25,338 nt of DNA from Actinomycetota bacterium (GTDB lineage: Bacteria > Actinomycetota > Thermoleophilia > Miltoncostaeales > Miltoncostaeaceae): contig CANJMX010000007.1 of assembly GCA_947475125.1 (NCBI GenBank), positions 1 through 25,338 on the forward strand, given 5' to 3'. Below the pieces are notes generated by a model that was not told the origin of the DNA, ran no database searches, and saw only the letters and a list, made by a program, of their open reading frames with translations. Within the stretch, counting starts at the first letter, position 1. Every line of letters starts with the position of its first letter. The translations under genes were made by a program, and so were the position numbers. Shown in pieces: positions 16,036-23,030 of this stretch.

Positions 16036-16467
16036 ATGCCCGACGCGCCGCCTGATGACGCGGAGCCGCGGCGCATGGACGCAACGCGGCTCGTGCCCAT
16101 TGATGATGCGCTGGCATTTGCGCACGCCCTCCCGCCCGGAGAGCCGGCCGATCCGTGGCCGCAGGTGCGCGACATCCTCGACGAGGCCCGCTCGTCGCTG
16201 CCCGATGCCGAGTTCGCCGAGCTTGTGACCGCCGTGCGACGGGTCGTGGCCCCGCTCGTGGAGGGGCGTCCGCCGGCGTGGCCTCCCAGCGGACCCTCGA
16301 GCGGCGACCCGTTGAAAAGCGGCCCATCCGCCGTGGTGCGCGACGTTCGCGCCACGCTGTGCCTGTCGGCCCGCCACGGTGGGCCTGGGAGCGGCCACTC
16401 GCTGGCCATGCTGGGCAGGCGTCTCGACGCCCACCTCGACGATCTGGTGAACGGGCACGACATCTAG
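16036..16467 (+). CDS. small hypothetical protein, last gene of the fab-acc operon
   Basis: I do not recognise this 143-residue product. It is rich in Ala, Asp and Pro. Two helical stretches (about 44-75, from PQVRDILDEARSSLPDAEF, and about 98-140, from AVVRDVRATLCLS) flank a Pro/Ser/Gly linker. It has no signal peptide or membrane segment. It starts 2 nt after accA with no clear SD, and its stop is interlocked with that of the convergent lipid kinase gene. GC-rich third positions and tight packing support a real gene. An ATG 13 codons further in (16075) is an alternative start. Confidence 0.65.
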   Translation: MPDAPPDDAEPRRMDATRLVPIDDALAFAHALPPGEPADPWPQVRDILDEARSSLPDAEFAELVTAVRRVVAPLVEGRPPAWPPSGPSSGDPLKSGPSAVVRDVRATLCLSARHGGPGSGHSLAMLGRRLDAHLDDLVNGHDI

Positions 16468-17435
16468 TCGCGGGCGGTGTCACTCCCGCCACCTGGGCGC
16501 AGCACAAGGAGTCCAGCCGCGGGAGTGAATACCGCGTGGTGAAAGCGCCCGAGCGGCTCGCCATCGGCCTGGAGGGCAATACCCACGTCGCTGTCCATGG
16601 TGATGCGCTCGTGCGCAACGCCATGGGCCACCTTTGATGAGTCGAGGTGCCATGCACCGGTGAGCGCACCGGCCACGGCAACCGCGGGCCCCACCACGCC
16701 ACCCGTTGCCGACCCCAGCCACCCGAGGGCACCCTCCTCGCCGGCCTCGGGGATGAGGTCGAAGGGGCGGTCACCGAAAAATGCGAACGGTCGCGAGCAG
16801 GCGACGCTGAGCGACGCCAGTCGAAATGGGGTGCCGCCGTCAACGCTCACCACCACGCCACTCCCATTGCGTGTGCGAAGGGCCGCCATGGCGGTGGCAC
16901 TGGCGAACCACGCCTGGCCGATATGCCGCTTCATGTCCGGGTGGCGCTCCACGGTCTCGGCGGCCTCGGCGTCGATACCTACCCCGGCGTTGACGATGAA
17001 GATGCGATCGTCGCCATCCGCGGACACATGGCCAATGGTCACGCGATCAGGGCGCGTGCCACGTGCGAGTTCCCCCGCCAGTTCGTCAAGCGCCATCTCG
17101 CAGTCGCGTGGCCACCCGAGCGTGCGCGCGAACACGTTCGTGCTGCCTGCGGGCATGGGTGCAAGCGCCGATCCCGTGCCGATGAGCGCACCGGCGGCCT
17201 CGGCCGCAGTGCCATCCCCACCCATGGTCACCACGGTCAGGGCCCCGTGGGTTTCAACTGCCATGCGGGCGAGCTCGGTTGCGTGCCCTCGCATCTCTGT
17301 GGTGAGCACTGCTCTCAGGCCCAGGGGGCGAAGCACGCGCTCGGCATGATCCACCAGCCCGGGGTGGGCGGCAGTGGATGCCGGATTGACGAGAACCACT
17401 ATGGGGTGCGCTGCTGCGCCCCGCGGGTCAGTCAT
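16464..17435 (-). CDS. diacylglycerol kinase/YegS-type lipid kinase
   Basis: The 323-residue product belongs to the DAGK catalytic-domain superfamily (LCB5/YegS). It has the N-terminal VLVNPAS, the nucleotide-binding motif MGGDGT (GGDGT at 72-76), and PAGSTNVFARTLG from 95, the bacterial form of PxGTgNdfAr. The C-terminal beta-rich lobe has NAGVGID and ends in FTPAAGLLVLRPG. Such kinases phosphorylate diacylglycerol or related lipids at the inner membrane face. Here it may feed phosphatidate recycling, but the substrate is not proven. The start overlaps the end of the upstream hydrolase gene by 8 nt behind a GGAG SD. The two stops at CTAG (16464-16467) interlock with the convergent small gene. 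Confidence 0.9.
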   Translation of the reverse strand: MTDPRGAAAHPIVVLVNPASTAAHPGLVDHAERVLRPLGLRAVLTTEMRGHATELARMAVETHGALTVVTMGGDGTAAEAAGALIGTGSALAPMPAGSTNVFARTLGWPRDCEMALDELAGELARGTRPDRVTIGHVSADGDDRIFIVNAGVGIDAEAAETVERHPDMKRHIGQAWFASATAMAALRTRNGSGVVVSVDGGTPFRLASLSVACSRPFAFFGDRPFDLIPEAGEEGALGWLGSATGGVVGPAVAVAGALTGAWHLDSSKVAHGVAHERITMDSDVGIALQADGEPLGRFHHAVFTPAAGLLVLRPGGGSDTARD

Positions 17436-18162
17436 CGTCTCCGAGCAGCAGCAGCTCGAGTCGCGCCAGCCATGCGGCCACCAGCAGATCTACCGCATCG
17501 GCCCGCTCCAGCTGCGGTACGTGCGCGGCCCCGGGGATGATCACCATGGTGGCGTCGGGCAACCCATCCGCGAGTTCCTGTGACAGCCAGGTAGGCACCA
17601 GTGGGTCCTCTTCGCCGCTCAGCACCAGGGCGGGCACAGTGATCTGGTCGAGGAGCCCGCGTACGTCGTGGCCACGGGCGGAGAGGTAGTCGGCGCGAAG
17701 GGCGTGCGGGCCCATGGAGATAACCGACCCGGTTCCGCGTCGGATGAGGTCGGGATCGTGGTGCAGCCACGACTGCTCCACCATGCGTGCGCACTCGCCC
17801 TCGAAGTCATTCTCGATGCGCTCGAGGGCATGGTCGGGTACCGGGAGCCGGGCGCCGGTGGACACCAGCACGAGCCCGGCGACCAGATCTGGCCGCTGCA
17901 GCGCCACTTCAAGCACCACGGCCCCACCGAGGGAGTGGCCCACCATCACCAGTGGGCCGGGAATCTCCTCAATCTCGCTCACGACCCACTGGGCCATATT
18001 CGCAGCACCCTCAAGCGGCTCACCGTCGGGGTGCCCGGGCAGGGCCACCGCGAGGGCACCCTCAAACCGTGCGAGCTGTGGCCCCCACGATGCCGGGGTG
18101 CGACCGGCGCCGTGGATGAACACGGGGCGGGGCGAGTCTCTGAGGTCGGCGTCGTCGGGCAC
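17428..18162 (-). CDS. alpha/beta hydrolase
   Basis: The 244-residue alpha/beta-hydrolase-fold protein has the oxyanion-hole motif HGAG (17-20) and the nucleophile elbow GHSLGG with Ser77. Asp187 (SGEEDPLVP) and His214 (GAAHVPQ) complete the catalytic triad. No signal peptide is present. It could be an esterase, lipase-like or acyl-ester hydrolase; the specific substrate cannot be told. I chose GTG at 18162 because it precedes the first beta strand at a natural distance and has a TACCAT box 7 nt upstream. The frame stays open far upstream but runs antisense to the HAD gene there. It overlaps the lipid kinase gene by 8 nt, so the pair probably works on lipids together. Confidence 0.88.
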   Translation of the reverse strand: MPDDADLRDSPRPVFIHGAGRTPASWGPQLARFEGALAVALPGHPDGEPLEGAANMAQWVVSEIEEIPGPLVMVGHSLGGAVVLEVALQRPDLVAGLVLVSTGARLPVPDHALERIENDFEGECARMVEQSWLHHDPDLIRRGTGSVISMGPHALRADYLSARGHDVRGLLDQITVPALVLSGEEDPLVPTWLSQELADGLPDATMVIIPGAAHVPQLERADAVDLLVAAWLARLELLLLGDDD

Positions 18163-18169
18163 GCGGTGG

Positions 18170-18175
18170 ATGGTA
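18170..18175 (-). promoter_or_regulatory. candidate -10 box TACCAT for leaderless hydrolase mRNA
   Basis: On the minus strand TACCAT lies 7 nt before the GTG start at 18162. Only 36 bp separate this start from the divergent HAD gene, so both promoters must overlap coding sequence upstream. No SD precedes the GTG. Confidence 0.4.
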
Positions 18176-18184
18176 TCCCGCTGG

Positions 18185-18190
18185 TAGCCT
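18185..18190 (+). promoter_or_regulatory. candidate -10 box TAGCCT for leaderless HAD-ileS mRNA
   Basis: TAGCCT within GGTAGCCT lies 8 nt before the GTG start of the HAD phosphatase gene at 18199. No SD lies between. It would drive the HAD-ileS-DUF4395 unit. Its -35 region would fall over the start of the divergent hydrolase gene. Confidence 0.45.
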
Positions 18191-18198
18191 CGTCGGTC

Positions 18199-18867
18199 GT
18201 GGCACCGCTCCTCATCGCCGTGGACTTCGACGGCACGATCACCCTGCGCGACACGTTGCACGTGATCGTGGACGCTCACGGGCGCCCGGGTCTCTGGGAC
18301 CAGATCGAACCGGCCCTGCGGTCCGGCGAAATGACCGTGGAGACGGCCATGCAGACCCAGTTTGCGACGGTCACTGCCGCGCACGATGACGTGGTGGCTC
18401 TGGTGCGCGAACAGGCGGGCACACGCCCCGGCTTCGCGGATCTGGTGGCATTTGCCGAGGCCGGTGGTCACCGACTGGTGGTGATGAGCGCAGGCTTTCG
18501 CTGCGTCATTGACGAGGTGCTGGGTGATCTGGGCCTCAGGCACCTTGAGGTGGTCGCCAACGACGCCATCTTCACGACCGGCGGATGCACGCTGGTGTGG
18601 GGTGATCACCGCGGCGACACCTGCGAGATCTGTGGCCGAAGGTGCAAGCGCCACGCAATTCGCGAGCGCCACGGGGACGAGCGGCTGATCTATGTGGGCG
18701 ACGGAATCTCTGATCGCTGCGCGTCGCTGCTGGCCGATCAGGTCTTCGCCCGCGACGGCCTGGCGGAGTGGCTTGTGCAGGAGGGTGTGCCCTTCGTGCC
18801 GTACGAGGACTTTCATGACGTGATCCGGGTGCTCCGGACAGACCCTGCAGTGGCGGAGGCCGCATGA
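18199..18867 (+). CDS. MtnX-like HAD-IB family phosphatase
   Basis: The 222-residue HAD hydrolase has motif I DFDGT (nucleophile Asp9, acid Asp11), motif II Ser97 in VVMSAGF, motif III Lys150, and motif IV GDGISD (Asp168, Asp172). A Cys cluster CEICGRRCK (142-150) just before Lys150, and a C-terminal VPYEDFHDV, match MtnX, the methionine-salvage phosphatase of Bacillus. No other methionine-salvage gene is nearby, so the substrate is open; a phosphoserine-phosphatase-like role is an alternative. GTG at 18199 fits the family N-terminus and a TAGCCT box 8 nt upstream. The open frame further upstream is antisense to the hydrolase gene. Its stop overlaps the ileS ATG (ATGA). Confidence 0.85.
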   Translation: MAPLLIAVDFDGTITLRDTLHVIVDAHGRPGLWDQIEPALRSGEMTVETAMQTQFATVTAAHDDVVALVREQAGTRPGFADLVAFAEAGGHRLVVMSAGFRCVIDEVLGDLGLRHLEVVANDAIFTTGGCTLVWGDHRGDTCEICGRRCKRHAIRERHGDERLIYVGDGISDRCASLLADQVFARDGLAEWLVQEGVPFVPYEDFHDVIRVLRTDPAVAEAA

Positions 18868-21800
18868 GCAATTGGCGCCCGGTGGGACCGGCGGCTGACT
18901 GGACGGCGATGGAAGAGCGGGTGCTCGCCTTCTGGCACGAGCGCGACATCTTCCAGCGCAGCATTGACGACCGCAAGGGCGCCGACCCGTACGTGTTTTA
19001 CGAGGGCCCGCCCACGGCCAATGGTCGTCCGGGTTCGCATCACGTGCTCTCCCGGGTGTTCAAGGACATCTTCCCGCGCTTTCACACCATGCGCGGGCGC
19101 TATGTGGAGCGCAAGGCGGGATGGGACTGCCACGGCCTGCCTGTGGAGCTCGAGGTTGAGAAGCAGCTCGGCATCTCGGGCAAGCCCGAGATCGAGGCAT
19201 ACGGCATCGCCGAGTTCAACGCGCGCTGCCGCGAGTCGGTGGGCGAGTACCTCGAGGAGTGGGAGCGCCTCACCGATCGCATCGGGTTCTGGGTTGATAC
19301 GTCGCAGGCATACCGCACCATGGACACCGACTATGTGGAGAGCGTGTGGTGGAGCCTGGCCACGCTGTTCGACAAGGGCCTGGTGTACGAGAGCGACAAG
19401 GTGGTGCCGTACTGCCCCAGGTGTGGCACGGCGCTTTCGAGCCACGAGGTGGCGCAGGGCTACAAGGACGTCGTTGACCCGTCCATCTATGTGCGGTTCC
19501 CGCTCGTGGACGACCCCGGTACCTCGCTACTGGTGTGGACCACCACTCCGTGGACCCTGCCGGCCAATCAGGCCGCGGCAATCAGCCCCGACACCGCCTA
19601 TGCGGTTGTTGAAGTAGACGGTGAGCGCCTGGTGATGGCCGAGGCGCTGGTGGCAAAGGTCATTGGCGACGACGCGGTGACCCTGCGCACCATGCCTGCC
19701 TCCGAGCTGGCGGGCAGCGCCTACGAGCCACCCTTTGGCCACATCCCGGGCAAGCACATCGTGGTGATGAGCGACTTCGTCACCACCGAGGACGGCACCG
19801 GAATCGTGCACCTGGCCCCGGCATTTGGTGAGGACGACATGCGTGCTGCGCGCGAGCACGGCCTTGACGCCCCGAACCCCGTTGACCGCCAGGGCCTGTT
19901 CACCGACGCGGTGCCCGAGGCTGCCGGCGTGTTCGTCAAGGACGCCGACCGGCAACTCATCACGAACCTCGAGGGCCGGGGCCGCGTGTTCCGCGAGAAG
20001 CCCTACGAGCACAGCTACCCCCACTGCTGGCGCTGCTCCACCCCGCTGCTCTATTACGCCAAGCCGTCGTGGTACATCCGCACCACCGATGTGCGCGACC
20101 GAATGCTGGAGCTCAACGAGCAGGTGGGCTGGCACCCCGACCACGTGAAGCACGGCCGCTTTGGCCGCTGGCTCGAGGGCAACGTCGACTGGGCAATCAG
20201 CCGCGAGCGCTACTGGGGCACCCCGCTGCCGTTCTGGCGGTGTGACGACTGTGAGACGGTCACGGCCATCGGATCATTCGAAATGTTACGAGACAGGGCT
20301 GTGGACAAGGTGCCTGTCAGCCTGGATCCCCACCGGCCTTACGTTGATGAAATCCCTATCCGCTGCGGGTGTGGGGGGGTTGCGCATCGTGTGCCGGAAG
20401 TCGCCGATGTCTGGTTCGATTCCGGTGCGATGCCGTTTGCGCAGCATCACTATCCGTTTGAGGGTGAGGATGGGCTGGCCGGTCACTTTCCGGCCGATTT
20501 CGTGTGCGAGGCGCTCGACCAGACCCGCGGGTGGTTTTACTCGCTGCTGGCCGAGGGGGCGCTGCTGTTTGACGAGGCGCCCTACCGCAACGTGGTGTGC
20601 TTGGGCCTCATCCTCGACCCCGAGGGCCAGAAGATGAGCAAGAGCAAGGGCAATGTGGTGGCGCCCTGGTCCGTGCTCGATCACGCCGGCGCCGACGCCT
20701 TCCGCTGGTACCTCTTCACTGCGCAGAGCCCGTGGGACTCATTCCGGTTCAGCCTCGACGTTGTGGATGAAACCCGGCGCCGGTTCCTGTTCACGCTGTG
20801 GAACACCTACGCATTTCTGGCCACCTACGCATCGCTGCCCGACGGCTTCACCCCGGGCGACCCCGCACCGCCGGCAGCTGAGCGCAGCGAGATGGACCGC
20901 TGGGCGCTGTCGCGTCTGGATGCCACCACCCAGGTGGTCACCGACGGGCTTGCCGGGTACGACCCAACCAACGCCGGGCGCGCGCTTGAGTCGCTCATCG
21001 ACGACCTGTCCAACTGGTACGTGCGTACCGGCCGCCGCCGTTTCTGGCGCAACGACGACGCCACCGATCGGGCTGCCGCCTTCGCCACGCTCCACGAATG
21101 CCTGTCGACCGTCGCGCTGCTGCTGGCGCCGTTCTGCCCGTTTGTGGCCGACGAGATGTGGGGCAATCTGGTTGCGGCCCACGACCCGGCTGCACCCGAG
21201 AGCGTTCACCTGGCCGACTGGCCCACTGCGGGGGGACGTCGTGATGAGGTGCTTGAGCAGGCCATGGCCGCAGCGCTTGAGGCCACCACGCTTGGCCGCT
21301 CGGCCCGCAAGGAGGCCAAGCTGAAGGTGCGCCAGCCGTTGAAGGAGGCGGTTATCGCCTGTCCGCCGGCCACGGCCCGCCTGCTGGAAGGGCTGTCGCA
21401 GGTGGTGGCCGAGGAGCTGAACGTGCGTGAGGTGCGCTTTGTCACCGACGCCGAGGGCCTGGTGGAAGTGAGCCTCAAGCCCAACTACCGCACGCTTGGG
21501 CCGCGCTTTGGCAACGAGATGCCCGCTGTTGCCCAGGCGGTGGCGTCGCTTGATGCCACGGCGGCGGTCAGGGCGCTCGACTCAGGCACCACCGTGGAGA
21601 TCGAGGTGAATGGGGCCACGCAGATGCTCGCCGACGATGACCTCCTGCGCGAGGTGCGGCCGTCGGAGGGCTACGCGGTGGCCGAGGGCGGATCGCTCGC
21701 CGTGGGCCTCAGCACCGAGATCACTCCCGAGTTGCAGATGGAGGGCCTGGCGCGCGACCTGGTGCGGGCCATCCAGAGCGCCCGCCGCACCGCTGACCTG

Positions 21801-22001
21801 AAGGTGGAGGATCGCATCCACCTGCACCTCGATGGGTCGGGTCGTGTGCGTGAGGCCATCGACGCCCACCGGGCCTACATCGCGGGCGAGGTGCTCGCCA
21901 CCGAACTCACCGTGGGTCACGGCCTGCCATTTACGCCGAAGTACCGCGAGGACGGCGAGATTGACGGCGAGCCGGTGTCAATCGCGCTGGCCCTTCCATG
22001 A
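18864..22001 (+). CDS. ileS: isoleucyl-tRNA synthetase
   Basis: The 1045-residue class I synthetase charges tRNA-Ile. The HIGH region reads YEGPPTANGRPGSHH (GSHH at 57-60), the form found in the Thermus-type and long IleS branch. The editing domain opens with WTTTPWTLPAN at 225-235, and the KMSKS motif is exact at 590-594. GWDCHGLPVELEVEK and DVWFDSG are also conserved. This long branch includes enzymes insensitive to mupirocin. The start is ATG overlapping the HAD stop, with GGAGG at 18855-18859 and 4-nt spacing. Codons from about 20280 to 20460 use far fewer G/C third positions than the rest, yet the protein stays intact and conserved. Confidence 0.97.
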   Translation: MSNWRPVGPAADWTAMEERVLAFWHERDIFQRSIDDRKGADPYVFYEGPPTANGRPGSHHVLSRVFKDIFPRFHTMRGRYVERKAGWDCHGLPVELEVEKQLGISGKPEIEAYGIAEFNARCRESVGEYLEEWERLTDRIGFWVDTSQAYRTMDTDYVESVWWSLATLFDKGLVYESDKVVPYCPRCGTALSSHEVAQGYKDVVDPSIYVRFPLVDDPGTSLLVWTTTPWTLPANQAAAISPDTAYAVVEVDGERLVMAEALVAKVIGDDAVTLRTMPASELAGSAYEPPFGHIPGKHIVVMSDFVTTEDGTGIVHLAPAFGEDDMRAAREHGLDAPNPVDRQGLFTDAVPEAAGVFVKDADRQLITNLEGRGRVFREKPYEHSYPHCWRCSTPLLYYAKPSWYIRTTDVRDRMLELNEQVGWHPDHVKHGRFGRWLEGNVDWAISRERYWGTPLPFWRCDDCETVTAIGSFEMLRDRAVDKVPVSLDPHRPYVDEIPIRCGCGGVAHRVPEVADVWFDSGAMPFAQHHYPFEGEDGLAGHFPADFVCEALDQTRGWFYSLLAEGALLFDEAPYRNVVCLGLILDPEGQKMSKSKGNVVAPWSVLDHAGADAFRWYLFTAQSPWDSFRFSLDVVDETRRRFLFTLWNTYAFLATYASLPDGFTPGDPAPPAAERSEMDRWALSRLDATTQVVTDGLAGYDPTNAGRALESLIDDLSNWYVRTGRRRFWRNDDATDRAAAFATLHECLSTVALLLAPFCPFVADEMWGNLVAAHDPAAPESVHLADWPTAGGRRDEVLEQAMAAALEATTLGRSARKEAKLKVRQPLKEAVIACPPATARLLEGLSQVVAEELNVREVRFVTDAEGLVEVSLKPNYRTLGPRFGNEMPAVAQAVASLDATAAVRALDSGTTVEIEVNGATQMLADDDLLREVRPSEGYAVAEGGSLAVGLSTEITPELQMEGLARDLVRAIQSARRTADLKVEDRIHLHLDGSGRVREAIDAHRAYIAGEVLATELTVGHGLPFTPKYREDGEIDGEPVSIALALP
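20280..20459 (+). other. compositionally atypical segment inside ileS
   Basis: Hand counts give 37 of 60 codons ending in G or C here, against 53 of 60 in the 60 codons just before and about 52 of 59 after. GC content is about 59 percent against about 67 percent. It includes codons such as TTA, CGA, AGG and several CCT and GAT that are scarce nearby, and a run of seven G at 20373-20379. The frame is intact and encodes conserved IleS sequence. Recombination with a related allele or a chimeric assembly would both explain it. Confidence 0.7.
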
Positions 22002-22014
22002 TGAGGCGCGGGGC

Positions 22015-22731
22015 ATGAGCATCTTTCCGCTCCCCGCCCGCACGCCTGCGGCAGTGCATCCGGCCGCGCCGCGGTTCTCGCAGGCCATCACCGGCATGCT
22101 GTGCCTTGAGGCGGTCATCTTTCAGACGCAGGCCGTGGTTGTTGTTGCCGCTGTGTTCATCGCCTTGGCGCTTATCGGCCCGCGGTGGTCACCCGTGGCC
22201 TACCTGTTCACCCTCGTACCGGCGCGCCCGGCAGAGCTCGAGCCATCGCGCCCGGTGCGCTTTGCGCAGCTGATGGCCATCTCCATGTTGGTGGTGGCAA
22301 TCGCGCTGCTGTACGCGGGCGCGTCGACGGCTGGCTGGACCATCACGGGCCTGGTGGCTGCGGTCGCCCTGTTCTCGGCGATCAGCGGCATCTGCATCGG
22401 GTGCATCGCCTGGAAGCAGTTGGTGCGCCGCGGCGGATCGGCCCACGACCTGAAGAAGGCGTTCGACCTCGAGGGCAGCGGCCCGTGGCTGCTGGTGGTC
22501 ACCGCCCCCAACTGCCCGCGCTGTGGCCCCGCGAAGCGGGCGATTGAGGACGCGGCGGGATCGCGTCAGGTGGTGAGCGTCGACCTGAGCGAACACCCCG
22601 AGGCCGGGGCACTGCCCATCTGGAGCGTTCCTGCAGGAGTTATCGTGGAGCCGTCGGGCAACGTCGGTCTTGTGAAGACCGGGGCAATCGGGGCAAATGA
22701 GGCCCGGGAGCTGGTCAGCGCCCTCGGCTAA
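22015..22731 (+). CDS. membrane DUF4395 domain fused to a thioredoxin-like domain
   Basis: The 238-residue product has two parts. Residues 20-140 resemble DUF4395: an opening RFSQAITG, hydrophobic segments near 35-55, 83-101 and 107-127, the ELEPSRPVRFAQ motif, and CIGC at 127-130. Residues 155-238 form a thioredoxin-like fold with LLVVTAPNCPRCG (CPRC at 167-170) and a cis-proline at Pro206. This suggests a membrane thiol-disulfide enzyme, with the redox domain probably following the last membrane segment. ATG at 22015 follows the ileS stop by 13 nt, with GAGG at 22003-22006. The longer open frame upstream is an ileS shadow. The role is inferred; DUF4395 has no established function that I know of. 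Confidence 0.78.
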   Translation: MSIFPLPARTPAAVHPAAPRFSQAITGMLCLEAVIFQTQAVVVVAAVFIALALIGPRWSPVAYLFTLVPARPAELEPSRPVRFAQLMAISMLVVAIALLYAGASTAGWTITGLVAAVALFSAISGICIGCIAWKQLVRRGGSAHDLKKAFDLEGSGPWLLVVTAPNCPRCGPAKRAIEDAAGSRQVVSVDLSEHPEAGALPIWSVPAGVIVEPSGNVGLVKTGAIGANEARELVSALG

Positions 22732-22749
22732 CTGGCGGGCTCCCGCCGG
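22732..22749. terminator. hairpin between convergent genes
   Basis: CTGGCGG (22732-22738) pairs with CCGCCGG (22743-22749) across the 4-nt loop GCTC, with one T-G wobble. It begins directly after the stop of the DUF4395-thioredoxin gene and lies 8 nt from the end of the convergent 90-residue gene. There is no T tract. It is a likely two-way terminator. Confidence 0.55.
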
Positions 22750-22757
22750 GCACCGCC

Positions 22758-23030
22758 CTACTTCTTGATCTTCTCCCGGATCTTCACCGACAGGTCCACA
22801 TCGCCGCGCACCCGCCGCCAGCACTCGTATGGATCGATGCCAACCTTCTCGCAGATCTCATCAAGACGCGAAAGCATGCGCACGTCGGGCAGCAGCAGGC
22901 CCACGACCACGCCATCGGCAATGGTGAGGTCAACGCCGGGCTCACCCTCCACTTCGCGAAGTTCCATCTCCGCGAAGGGCTGCACAGTACGGAGGCTGAA
23001 GTACATCGGGGGCGTGGGCCTGTCGGTCAT
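22758..23030 (-). CDS. small hypothetical protein, 90 residues
   Basis: I do not recognise this protein. The first half is predicted beta-rich and acidic (PFAEMELREVEGEPGVDL, then ADGVVVGLLLPD). The second half is helical (MLSRLDEICEKVG) and ends in a Lys-rich tail, EKIKK. It has two Cys residues (CEKVG and YECWRR) and no signal or membrane segment. Its ATG overlaps the thioredoxin stop by 4 nt (ATGA), so the two are coupled. The coupling suggests a partner role, but nothing in the sequence states a function. Confidence 0.7.
   Translation of the reverse strand: MTDRPTPPMYFSLRTVQPFAEMELREVEGEPGVDLTIADGVVVGLLLPDVRMLSRLDEICEKVGIDPYECWRRVRGDVDLSVKIREKIKK

Noticed and set aside
15626..16843. 405-codon minus-strand frame across accA, the small gene and the lipid kinase gene
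   Set aside because: It is antisense to accA and out of frame with the real minus-strand kinase, and its composition (Arg, Pro, Ser) is that of a shadow frame.
17668..18198. Upstream extension of the HAD phosphatase frame
   Set aside because: It is antisense to the alpha/beta hydrolase. The HAD domain begins at the GTG at 18199.
20373..20379. Run of seven G in ileS as a frameshift or sequencing error
   Set aside because: The frame stays open and conserved on both sides, so the run reads correctly as Gly-Gly codons.
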